This document shows, piece after piece, positions 49,308 to 59,094 of a DNA stretch of 64,000 nt. Source of the DNA: Lophium mytilinum (lineage: Eukaryota > Ascomycota > Dothideomycetes > Mytilinidiales > Mytilinidiaceae); assembly GCA_010093605.1 (NCBI GenBank), contig MU004192.1, positions 1,005,774 to 1,069,773 of the forward strand, read 5' to 3'. The position numbers and the translations under genes were made by a program. Under the pieces are notes generated by a model. The model searched no databases, was not told the origin of the DNA, and saw nothing but the letters and a program-made list of their open reading frames with translations. The first letter of the stretch is position 1. Every line of letters begins with the position of its first letter.

Positions 49308-50889
49308 ATGTGCGGACGCTATGCGTTGGCCTTGGTAAGTATTGTTATTCTTTATTGGTGATCTTCCTAACACATTTGCTCAGAGGCCCTCAGAAATACG
49401 GCGCCAGCTCCAAGATGCCCAGATGCCAGTCGACGACGCTCCAGAGGATGGCGAAGTCAGACACACCTACAACTTCGCGCCAGGAAGTAATGGAATCGTG
49501 TACAGAGCTGACGCACCTGACTTTGGGGGTGCAAGAGACACTGGTGACAAGGATGCTCTTGCGGATTCCCCCAAAGCGAAAGAGACACAGCTAGACGACG
49601 ATCAGGTCAAGCACGAGCCAAAGAGTCACGACACCAAATACAAGCTACAGGCCATGAAATGGGGTATGCATTACTTCAATATCCGGGTTCAAGCATGCTG
49701 ACCGGGCTCCGCAGGTCTCATCGCGTTTTGGACGAAGCGCAACCCAGACTACGGCTCGATGATGAAGACTATCAACTGTCGAGACGACTCACTCATCGAA
49801 GATCGGGGCATGTGGACGTCCATGAAGAAGAAGAAGCGCTGCATTGTGGTCATACAGGGCTTCTACGAATGGCTGAAGAAGAACAACGGCAAGGAGCGCA
49901 TTCCACACTTTGTCAAACGGAAAGATGGCCAGTTGATGTGCCTCGCGGGGCTGTGGGACTGCGTCAAATACGAAGGTACGTCATGTGTGCACCTGTCTGC
50001 CACTGCTTGTAGTGTCTCAAAGAGTTCCCACGTAGCTCAAAGTGAAGGACTTCTATCTCATTCCGATCTGAGACAATGCATTGAAGCACCCCAAGCAGTG
50101 GCATACCCAAGACAGCTTGTTCTAGACTTAGACTCCCATTTCACGCCTTTGGTGCTACCCTCTAATCATGTGCGTTCAGACTCGGAAGAGAAGCTCTACA
50201 GCTATACCATCATCACTACGGATTCGAACAAGCAGCTCAATTTTCTGCATGACCGCATGCCGGTCATTCTAGACAACGGCTCTGATTCTATCCGGACCTG
50301 GCTGGACCCTACTCGCACCGAGTGGAGCAAGGACCTGCAGTCGCTCCTGAAGCCCTACAGTGATGAGCTGGAATGTTATCCAGTCAGCAAAGACGTCGGC
50401 AAGGTGGGCAACAACTCGCCGCAGTTTGTGGTCCCGATCGATAGCGCCGAGAATAGGAGCAATATTGCCAACTTCTTTGGAAATCAGAAGAAGCTGGCCA
50501 AGGGCAAGGGTGAGCAGAAATTGGTGCAAAAGACGGAAGGTGATTTGATGCAGAAGGGGATCAAGGTCGAACACGACGTCAGTGAGACTCGTGAGACTGA
50601 TTACCAGCATGATGGTACCGAAGACAACGCCCCCTTACCCACTGAAAGCCGGAGAGGAGTCAAGCGTGAGCATAAGGAAGAAGACAATGATGGTGGTACA
50701 GCAGATGGACCACCCCATCAGAAGCAGAAGCTGTCGGCGGTGCCCTCGAGTCAATCTCCGAAGAAGACGCCTTCCAAACCTACGAGGAGCACTAGGAGCG
50801 CAACGAGTAATGGCACTGCGGCGAAGGCGAGTCCGAAGAAGAAGGGCGGGGATGGCAGTCAGAAAATCACCGCGTTCTTCGGAAAATGA
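49308..50889 (+). CDS. SRAP-domain abasic-site protein (HMCES/YedK family) with C-terminal PIP box
   Basis: Four exons (49308-49334, 49384-49663, 49715-49975, 50180-50889; introns 49, 51 and 204 bp) give 425 residues. The mature catalytic Cys is residue 2 (MCGRYALAL). The other conserved residues are present: Asn123 in TINCRDDS, Glu154 in GFYEW and His213 in LHDRMPVIL. SRAP proteins form a thiazolidine crosslink with abasic sites in single-stranded DNA, shielding them at replication forks. The C-terminal ~125 residues are charged and disordered and end with QKITAFFGK, a PCNA-interacting (PIP) motif at the very end. An acidic insertion (~33-80) lies within the fold. Intron 3 is a multiple of three without a stop, so retention would insert 68 residues. 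The first ATG fixes Cys2. Confidence 0.9.
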
Positions 50890-52083
50890 AGTTTGATATA
50901 CCACCGGAGCATTGGGCCGGCGGACAGCGAGAGCGATCAGGTGGCCGAATGGAAGTGAGACGGGGCGTATTGCATCCGAGGCACGAGGAACTGCGTACAG
51001 ACGACGGCGAAGCTGCACTGGCAAGGGAGGGCTGGGCGGTTCGCGACGGCGGCACAGCTGTACGAGTGGTGGGAGTGGTGGGAGGAGGGTGCTTTGGGGG
51101 GCGATTCGCGGTGAGGACGGCGCCTACATGACGGGTGACAAGTCTTTGCTGCAAGTCATGGCGGACTAGCGATTTCCCCGGAGGATTCCGTGTATCGATG
51201 TGGACGTGGTCGCTATATGCGTGCCGTCCGCCTGGGACGGACGTCGGATGCGATATTGCCTCAATCAGGTGCGGCGTGCTTCAGTGAGGCGAGCGCCCTG
51301 CCGCATACCTCTGGCATACCTACCTCTAAGGCATAAAGAACTCTCCAGGGCGTGAGAGCAGCAATTATAGAAGTCTGGCATGGCGTTGGCCCTGCCCGCT
51401 CTTGGCTCCCGTGGCTCTCGTGCACGTTGCGTGCAGTCGACTCCGGCCCGCCTGCGAGTCGATGTGCCGCCAGGGGTCCACCGCCTCATTTGCTACCTGT
51501 GCTTCTGCTTCGTGACGCTCGCTTTGCTGACAGCCGTGGAGGATGCCGAGGAGCGTTGCGAAATGTGACTTTGGAGCCTGCTGAATGTTCCAAACTCCAC
51601 CCCCGCCGACTTCCAACTGCTTGCTCGCCTACTCCACCGTCTCTCGTCCCCATCTCCGCGTGTTCGGACGGGTTCTAGCATGCCTGCAGCGGGCGCTGCT
51701 ACAATCCCATGCTGTAGATGGAACCGGCCAGCCCTGCCACTGCACGACCATGCACGCCGCATCGTCGTTAATTGCTCCGCTTGGCCTCCAACTCCCAACA
51801 TCCCATCTACCCACCCATCCATCCCAATCCCCCCAAGTGACCTGTACATACGTGCGACTGCTACCGCGAGCAATGCGTCCCTCATCCTTTTCTCACCGGT
51901 CCTGCGCCTGCTGCTCGTAATCCCCATCTGACCTCCCCCAATTCAAATGTCTCGGTGCCTGTCAGAAGTGGGATTCTTGGCCACTGAGGACACTGAAACA
52001 CTTCAAAATTCGCCAATCCGCTGTGCGCGCTGCCTGACGTTCCACTTTCGCAGCCTGGACTCCTCTATCGAGTAGGCTTCATC
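50890..52083. other. Intergenic, no gene seen
   Basis: About 1.2 kb between two co-directional DNA-damage-type genes. The last 300 bp are C/T-rich and presumably the promoter and 5' leader of the fusion gene. Frames here show no recognisable product. Confidence 0.45.
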
Positions 52084-55000
52084 ATGGCCTCGCTCCTGGA
52101 TATCTTGAAGAAAAACCAGCCCACGCTTCAAACCCATCAGGCGCTTCTGGTCATTGGCCTACAGAACGATTTCCTTCGCCCCGATGGCAAGCTACCTATC
52201 GACACCCGATCCGGTTTTGTCCAACGGATTGAAGGCTTCATTCCCCGTTTTCGTGAGCATGCTGGCGATGTTATCTGGGTGAGGACCGTGTTCGAGGACG
52301 AGTGGCCCGTCAATGACCCTTCTGCCGATGGCGACACAGTACTCCTCGAAGCCATTGATGGACTGGACGATGATGAGGATTCTAGTCTCGAAGAAATGGC
52401 CGCCAAAGACCTAATTCAGCCGGCTTCCTCATCGAGGCAGCGACACAAGCAACGCGCCTTGGACCTCTTCAAACGGGTTTCGGCACGGAAGAAGATTCCA
52501 GCTCGCACTACCTCGCCGACACCTGCAGAAGAAGACGAGTTGTTCCTTTCAAAATCTTCGAAAAAGGGGCCCTGTTGTGCACCCAATACACTGGGAGCGG
52601 AATTTACCGACAGCGTCAAGTCAAGCATCGACAAGTCGACGGATCTAGAGGTCGTAACTTCTCACTACTCTGCATTCAATGGGACTATGCTACTGGTCAC
52701 TCTACGAGCTAGGCTTGTTACCGAACTCTATCTCTGTGGATGTCTCACCAACATCTCCGTCTTTGCAACTGCCCTAGACGCAGCCCGCCACGGCTTCACG
52801 ATCAACATCATCGAGGACTGCCTCGGTTTCCGGAAGCAAATGAGGCATGACGAAGCAATCAAGAAGATGGTTTCGTTAATGGGAGCTTACGTGCTCTCCA
52901 GTGTAGACCTGGCGAAAGATCTCTCCAAAGCGCCTGAGCTCAAGAAAGCTGAGGCTCCAAAAAACCCGAACGACACATATGACTTGCAAGCGTTGGTGGA
53001 CAAGCTGAAGTTGAATGACGATGCGAGACCAAAGTCGAAAGGCAAGACAGTGTCGTCTAAGAGTGGTTCGTCATCAATCGCTTTGAAGGGTACAAACAGG
53101 ACGTTCTCCATTGCCTCGAATGCGGATGAAGAGCCCACGACAGCCGGCGCTGCTAACCCAAGTCCCACTCTTGAAGATTTTGTCGACAAGCTTAGCTTGG
53201 GAACATCAGGCTCTCCGGACTATGAACCCCAGATCTTGCGCCCTATACCGAGAAAATCGCAAGGCGACGAAGAGACGAAACAGAACTTCGTTCAAACGAA
53301 AATCCGAATGCGATCTAGGAGTAGCAAAAATAAGAAAAAAGACGACGGAAAGACCAAAGCGGAGGTGCCTAGAGAGGCTGCATCGAGTTCCAAGGCACCA
53401 GCTGAAGCGTCGCCCGATAGAAGCTCGAAGAAGCCTGCTGCGCCTCCTGAGCCACCACCACGTGTACCAACAATTGCAAGAGCAGAAAGTAGTGATATGC
53501 TGAAGGGAAAGCCCCCGACCCGAGAACAAAAACTAAAGTCTCATGCTTCTCAACCTGCGCTGAGCTCCAGTTCGAAGGACAAAGACTCCAAGCTGCGCCT
53601 GTCATTCGGCCGGTCGACGAAATCCGCTGTGCCACCATTGCCCAGCCCGAAAGCTCCCAAAGCCTTAGAGAAGCTTCCAAAAACCACAGAGAAGCCTCCA
53701 ATCGTGATTACTCAGCCAACAATGCCGAAGAAATTACAGTCTCTCGCGACGTTCCCCGTCTTGGGACCTGACGACACGATCGCAGAGGGCGATTCACGCA
53801 TCATTTACGACTTTTTCCCACCCACTCTGTGTCATCCGAAAACCTCTAGAAAGTCGCTTAAAGATGTTGTATTCACTCAGCTATATAACGAAGTTCGATG
53901 GCAGAAGATGTATCACGCACAAGGGGAAGTCCCGCGACTGGTGTGCGTTCAAGGCGAGTTTGGTTCCGACGGCTCAATGCCCGTCTATCGACACCCGTCA
54001 GACCAGTCCATGCCACTACTACACTTCTCTCCAACCGTTCAACTGATCCGCGAAGAAGTGGAAAAGGTCGTTCACCATCCAGTCAACCATGTTCTCATTC
54101 AACTCTATCGATCTGGCCAGGACTATATCTCAGAACATTCAGACAAGACCTTGGATATAGTTCGAGGATCTAGTATCGTGAGTGTCAGCTTCGGCGCACA
54201 AAGGACGATGCGGCTAAGAACTAAGAAGTCTGCGAAGTCTGAACAAGCGTCCGAGGATGCGACGTCTGCACGTAACACCCAACGTATCGCAATGCCACAC
54301 AACTCCATCTTTGTGCTCGGCCAAGACTCCAACATGCGCTGGCTTCACGGTATCACCGCCGACAAACGCTCACCTGCTGACCGGTCGGACGTCGAGAAGG
54401 CGTTCAGCGGTATGCGGATATCCTTGACATTCCGCCGGATAGGGACGTTTCTTGACAGCGACACACGTTTAGTATGGGGCCAAGGGGCCACAGCGAAAGA
54501 CCGATCTGCGGCTAACGACGTTGTAAACGACGATGAAGAAGAGACGGAGAAGATCATTCACGCATTTGGGAAGGAAAACCACAGCACAGAGTTTGACTGG
54601 GATGGCGTGTACGGGGAAGGCTTTGATGTCCTTCACTTCCGAGCACCTCCTGTGGATAACCCTATTCTCTTTGCTTCAAACGACGTAGTCGACAACCGAC
54701 AAATCGCTATTTGTCTAGCTGAACTCGGCCTTGCACATACAGTCATGGATCCTCCTACGATTGAGAAAGAGTATGAGGGAGGCCGTCAAATCTGTTATCG
54801 TGATGCGGATCTCAAACACTCGGAGGTAGTAGGAGCTATCCCAATACTGCTCTACCTTGATCGATACCACCATCTCGACCGAGACGATTACGGCAAGGAG
54901 GTCACCGCAAACGCGTACGAAATTATCCAAGTTGTGCTCAAGCTCCAAGAGAGCTTCCAAAAGCGAGCCAGTGCTACGTTTCACGAGATCTTCATCGAGA

Positions 55001-55227
55001 CACTAGAGGCACTAGAAGACCACCAGGCCCGCACCGGCTCCCAGTACATTGCGGGGTTGAGGTTCTCTATTGCCGATTGTGCGGCTTGGCCGGTGCTGGA
55101 CCACATCATTGAGAATGGGGATGACTGGAGTAGGGAAAGCTTCCCAGCGCTGACTACATATTACCAGACTCTGTGGAAGAAGAAGAAGTCGGTTGGTCGG
55201 TTGAGGAGTAAGCTCTTGATCAAATGA
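52084..55227 (+). CDS. Three-domain fusion: isochorismatase-like, AlkB-like 2OG-Fe(II) dioxygenase and GST-like
   Basis: A single-exon frame of 1047 residues. Residues ~15-275 have the isochorismatase fold (LLVIGLQNDF with Asp29; VVTSHYSAFNGT; YLCGCLTNISVFATALDAA), but the usual catalytic Lys is absent and the nucleophile position is Ser225 instead of Cys. Residues ~275-545 are disordered, Lys/Ser/Pro-rich. Residues ~550-790 form an AlkB-type dioxygenase: MPVYRHPSD, HVLIQLYRSGQDYISEHSD with iron ligands His685 and Asp687, His755 in WLHGI, and the 2-oxoglutarate-binding RISLTFR (Arg778, Arg784). This is the pattern of DNA/RNA demethylases. Residues ~850-1040 resemble a GST: ILFASNDVVDNRQIAICLAE, then a helical domain ending GLRFSIADCAAWPVLDHI. 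The dioxygenase looks intact; the isochorismatase part looks non-catalytic. Substrate and location are unknown. Confidence 0.88.
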   Translation: MASLLDILKKNQPTLQTHQALLVIGLQNDFLRPDGKLPIDTRSGFVQRIEGFIPRFREHAGDVIWVRTVFEDEWPVNDPSADGDTVLLEAIDGLDDDEDSSLEEMAAKDLIQPASSSRQRHKQRALDLFKRVSARKKIPARTTSPTPAEEDELFLSKSSKKGPCCAPNTLGAEFTDSVKSSIDKSTDLEVVTSHYSAFNGTMLLVTLRARLVTELYLCGCLTNISVFATALDAARHGFTINIIEDCLGFRKQMRHDEAIKKMVSLMGAYVLSSVDLAKDLSKAPELKKAEAPKNPNDTYDLQALVDKLKLNDDARPKSKGKTVSSKSGSSSIALKGTNRTFSIASNADEEPTTAGAANPSPTLEDFVDKLSLGTSGSPDYEPQILRPIPRKSQGDEETKQNFVQTKIRMRSRSSKNKKKDDGKTKAEVPREAASSSKAPAEASPDRSSKKPAAPPEPPPRVPTIARAESSDMLKGKPPTREQKLKSHASQPALSSSSKDKDSKLRLSFGRSTKSAVPPLPSPKAPKALEKLPKTTEKPPIVITQPTMPKKLQSLATFPVLGPDDTIAEGDSRIIYDFFPPTLCHPKTSRKSLKDVVFTQLYNEVRWQKMYHAQGEVPRLVCVQGEFGSDGSMPVYRHPSDQSMPLLHFSPTVQLIREEVEKVVHHPVNHVLIQLYRSGQDYISEHSDKTLDIVRGSSIVSVSFGAQRTMRLRTKKSAKSEQASEDATSARNTQRIAMPHNSIFVLGQDSNMRWLHGITADKRSPADRSDVEKAFSGMRISLTFRRIGTFLDSDTRLVWGQGATAKDRSAANDVVNDDEEETEKIIHAFGKENHSTEFDWDGVYGEGFDVLHFRAPPVDNPILFASNDVVDNRQIAICLAELGLAHTVMDPPTIEKEYEGGRQICYRDADLKHSEVVGAIPILLYLDRYHHLDRDDYGKEVTANAYEIIQVVLKLQESFQKRASATFHEIFIETLEALEDHQARTGSQYIAGLRFSIADCAAWPVLDHIIENGDDWSRESFPALTTYYQTLWKKKKSVGRLRSKLLIK

Positions 55228-55745
55228 TTCACCTTCTAAAGTAGCATTTACCTTAACATTTTTGTCTTTGGCGCGCATGGGGTCGGCATGTCATTATCCA
55301 GCATAGAATTGATGGCTTGGTGTTACTTCGAGCATACTTGGTGGTAGAAATTGGATTCTCTGGAGTTTATGTGGTGTTGGTGGTTAGCTAGTTAGCACTT
55401 ACTATATTGCCTGCCTATTACAAAACCTATCAGATCTAAGTTTAGACACTTTTATTACGTGCCTGCATTAAGAGTCTAACCAAGGCCTAAACCCCATCGC
55501 CGAGACGCCCGCCTGAGTCGTCGCATCCTGTCATCATTCATAGGCTGGTGGATTTGAGCCTCGGCATGTGAGACCAGACACAACCACAAAGGCCGAGCTC
55601 CACCACCTGGACAACATCAAACCTACAAAACTACACACTTCCAACTGCCAGCGCACCACGTACAACTACTACCTCCCTACCATTCTATTCACAACACTTT
55701 GGAAACCGCATAGCTAGACGTCCGAGGCCCTTTGTGAGACTTAAG
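55228..55745. other. Intergenic, no gene seen
   Basis: Downstream of the fusion gene and upstream of the dienoyl-CoA isomerase gene. AT-rich first half, then a C/A-rich stretch typical of a 5' leader. Confidence 0.45.
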
Positions 55746-57129
55746 ATGGTGTCAGCGGGCGAGAAACCAGCGGCGGGCGCGGACGAGTATGACTACGAGT
55801 ACTTCAATGTCTCGTTCCCGCAGGAGTATGTGGCGCATGTGGAGATCAATCGGCCGGAAAAGCTGAATGCGTTTGTCGAGAAGTGAGTTGAGAGTTTTCT
55901 TGCAATGCTTCTCGTCGTTGCCACGCTCTTATGTCACGTGTTTTTCTTCTCTGCTTCCCTTCTTCGTATGTTTTTGCGCGCCATGGCTTGCTACCTAGAT
56001 TACGGGACTGGCATTCTTGATTCTTGTGCGAGTTCTGGTATCACTAAGAGTGCCTCCCGCCGGTTCTTGAGAGACTTCCTGCATGTTGGACCTAGAAGAG
56101 GTACCATGCATCTTGAGACAGCTTTTCGACATGTACCTCTGTTGTGCTCTGGAATAGCAGTTCGGTTGCATGTATAAACGTGCCATACTTTCTAGCATCT
56201 AGGTGTCTCAGCGGTGACGCGAGGTCTTTCTTTTACAATTTCATTCTTGGTCACATCTCAGTCCCAGACGCGTCCTATATATCTTCTTTCTTGTTACCTT
56301 AAAACATTTCGTGCATTGCAATGCCTTTCTAAAAGCCTCCCGTACCAAAATACACCATCTACATCCCCAAACTAACCCACCCCCCAGAATGTGGCTCAAC
56401 ATCTCCACCATCTTCACCCGCCTCTCCCACAACCCCTCGATCCGCGCCATCCTCCTCACAGGCGCCGGCCCCCGCGCCTTCACCGCCGGCCTGGACGTGC
56501 AAGCCGCGGCCCAACCCGGCTCCATCATCAACCCCACCAACCCGTCCGCCGACGTCGCGCGCAAAGCCAACGCCCTGCGCCGCGATATCCTCGCCTTCCA
56601 AGCCTGCATCTCCGCCGTCGAGCGCTGCGAGAAACCCGTCATCGCCGTCCTCCACGGCATCTCCTACGGCCTCGCCCTCGACCTCTCCCTCGCATGCGAC
56701 ATCCGCCTCGCCGCCGCCGACACCGCGTTCTCCGTCAAGGAGGTTGATATCGGGCTCGCGGCGGATATCGGCACGCTGTCGCGGCTGCCGAAGGCGGTGG
56801 GGAACGCGAGCTGGGTTAAGGATGTGTGTTTGAGCGCGAGGGTGTTTGGGGCGGAGGAGGCGCTGCGGGTGGGGTTGGTGAGTGGGGTGTATAAGGATAA
56901 GGGCGCGGCGGTGGCGGCGGGGGCAGAGTTGGCGGGCGTGATTGCGGGGAAGAGTCCGGTGGCGACGGTGGGGACGAAGGAGATACTGAATTATTCGAGG
57001 GATCGCACCGTGGAGGATGGGTTGAGGTATACGGCGGTGTGGAATATGGCGATGGTGCAGACGGGGGATGTGAAGGATGCGATGTTGAGTGGGTTGAGGA
57101 AGACGAGGCCGAGATTTGAGAAGTTGTAG
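55746..57129 (+). CDS. Delta(3,5)-delta(2,4)-dienoyl-CoA isomerase (ECH1/Dci1 type)
   Basis: Two exons (55746-55882, 56388-57129) give 292 residues of the crotonase fold. Exon 1 holds VAHVEINRPEKLNAFVE; exon 2 continues with MWLNISTIF, ILLTGAGPRAFTAGLDVQ, the oxyanion-hole loop GISYGLALDLSLACD and the ECH1 signature FSVKEVDIGLAADIGTLSRL with the acidic catalytic pair (Glu and Asp). ECH1 moves double bonds during beta-oxidation of unsaturated fatty acids with odd-numbered bonds. The C-terminus FEKL is only loosely like the peroxisomal PTS1 signal (SKL); no clear mitochondrial presequence is seen either, so its location is open. The intron is 505 bp, long for this genome (GTGAGT...CCCCAG, phase 2), yet the spliced length matches the family, so no exon is missing. 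Confidence 0.87.
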
Positions 57130-57799
57130 GATTTAGTAGGGACGGCGTAGTAAAGCAGTTTGTTGGTTGAACGGGTTTTCTTGTGTGGTGTAGTCATGAA
57201 GTGTGGTGACTTGTCTACGTGGTGTCTCAATATGCGTAGGCGATGTGTACATATGATAATAAAAGTTACGGATCGAACCGTGTGAAATTCAGTTTGCTAG
57301 ACGCTTCGTGGTTGTTTTTACCTAAGGTGTCCCTTGAACGTAGGGCAGACGATGGCCACATTAGTTAACAAAAGCAACGAATTCAACCGTGGGCTTGATA
57401 GATTGGGAGCGAGCGCTTAGGTATAAGGACCTAAGAGTCTAGATAGCGAATTTAAGAAAAATCGTAAAGAACCCTAAGAAGCTAGGTATAGGCGGCTCCA
57501 GGATCACAAGCTTCTGATCCCCAGCTGGATATTACTCTATAGCTTTTAAATCAGCAGGCAGATTTATACCAGGGCATGGAATATCAACAACTCCAAATAT
57601 CACGAGAACTCTGCACAAAGAGATGGATTGAATGAATTTTTTATTTGCTCTGAGCGCCGCCTTAGTAGTGCTGTACCGGCAAACATAGGCGAGGACTGCT
57701 CGCCGTTCGAGCAGTCGCCCACCTTTTCATTCTCCTCATGGCACGTAACAGAAGATTTCAAAGACCCCAAGTTCTCCAACCACCTAGTAGCCATCAAAC
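57130..57799. other. Convergent intergenic region
   Basis: An AT-rich stretch between the 3' ends of the dienoyl-CoA isomerase gene and cpcB. No gene seen. Confidence 0.45.
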
Positions 57800-59094
57800 C
57801 TATGCCCTCGCCATTACGCCCCAGCAGCGGATACGGTTGTCGGTGTATCCCGCAAACAAGGTTTGACCATCAGCGCTCCAGGCCAAGCTCACGCACTCCG
57901 GCTCCCGGCTCTTCTTGCCAACCTCCATGTATTCGGGCTTCAGCTCGTCGACCTTGCTCTTCTTCTCGAGATCGAAGATGATGATGCTGGAGGCGGTGGC
58001 GGCGCACAGCCAGTAGCGGTTGGGAGAGAAGACGAGGGCGTGGATTTCGTCACCGGCGGTGAGCGAGTATAGGTGCTTCGACTCGTTCAAGTCCCACAGC
58101 ATGGTGGTTCCGTCCTTTCCACCGGACGCGCAGAGGGAACCATCGGGGGAGATAGTGACGGTGTTGATGTAGCCGGAGTGGCCAATGTGGTCGGTTTGGA
58201 TGCGGCAAGAGGCGAGTTCCCAGACCTATGGATATGCCGTCAGCTTCTGATTCAGGATGCTAGTCTGAATATTGACGTGTGGTTCGAACAAGGGTATCAG
58301 GGCAATGGTGAATGTTTGTCTCATGGCTCGAAAGCTCTGAAGTAGCAAATACTTTGAATATGCGTAGCATCATTTGAAGGCGGGTTTGTTGTGCGTATGG
58401 AATCAGGCATACCTTGACCATCTTATCCCAGCCAGCGCTGACGATGACGGGGTTCTGGGGGTTCGGGCTGAATCGCACGCACGACACCCACTCGGTGTGG
58501 CCCTTGTCGGTGATGGTGAACTTGCAGTCTCCGAGGGTGTTCCATAGCTTGATGGTTCGGTCGCGCGAGCCGGAGACGATCTGACGGTTGTCGGCGGAGA
58601 AGGAGACGGAGAGAACATCGTTGGTGTGGCCGACAAATCTCCGAGTAGTGGCTCCAGTCGAAAGCTCCCAGAGACGGAGGGTCTTGTCCCAGGAGGACGA
58701 CAGAGCGTAGGCACCGTCAGAGGAGATGACCTGCACGCTCAAAATATCAGCCTTTGTGCTCTAGCCAGCGCTGCCAATCTCCAATTGCTCCCCCGGATTA
58801 ACGTACGCAGTCGGAGACGATGTGCGAGTGGCCGTGAAGGCTTCGCTTGGGGTAGCCGTACGAGGTCTCGTCGCGGGTCAGATTCCAGATGATGAGGGTC
58901 TTGTCGCGGCTTCCGGACAGGAGCATGTTCGGGCTAGCTGCCAGTCAGTCCATTTGAAGCTATTGAAGCTATTGAAGCCCGTCGCGCTGGGAGGGGAGCT
59001 GGTGTCGCACGTACTTTTCGAGCGAGGTCGCCAGCGAGGTGACCCAGCCGGTGTGGCCCTCGAGGGTGCCGCGGAGAACCAACTGCTCGGCCAT
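57800..59094 (-). CDS. cpcB: RACK1/CpcB/Asc1, WD40 protein of the 40S ribosomal subunit
   Basis: Four exons (59015-59094, 58807-58933, 58413-58730, 57800-58225; introns 81, 76 and 187 bp) give 316 residues, the usual RACK1 length. Seven WD40 blades are recognisable from [75 protein letters not shown] and [20 protein letters not shown]1 sits on the head of the small ribosomal subunit, controls translation and ribosome quality control, and represses the amino-acid starvation response (cross-pathway control) in fungi. The 81-bp first intron contains a nine-base unit GAAGCTATT repeated in tandem (58957-58977). The third intron holds a probable U24 snoRNA, as the yeast ASC1 intron does. The start ATG is followed by [14 protein letters not shown], the family start. 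Confidence 0.97.
58293..58378 (-). ncRNA. snR24: Probable box C/D snoRNA U24 (snR24/SNORD24) within cpcB intron 3
   Basis: Read on the minus strand, the 187-bp third intron contains a C box AATGATG (58368-58374), a guide-like element TATTTGCTA (58343-58351) known from U24, an internal ATGAGA resembling a C' box (58319-58324), CACCA (58306-58310) and a D box CTGA (58297-58300). Spacing gives ~85 nt, the size of U24. Yeast snR24 is known to lie in the ASC1 intron, the orthologue of this host gene, and U24 guides 2'-O-methylation of large-subunit rRNA. The guide element is matched from memory, and the terminal stem is weak. The ends are approximate. Confidence 0.72.
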
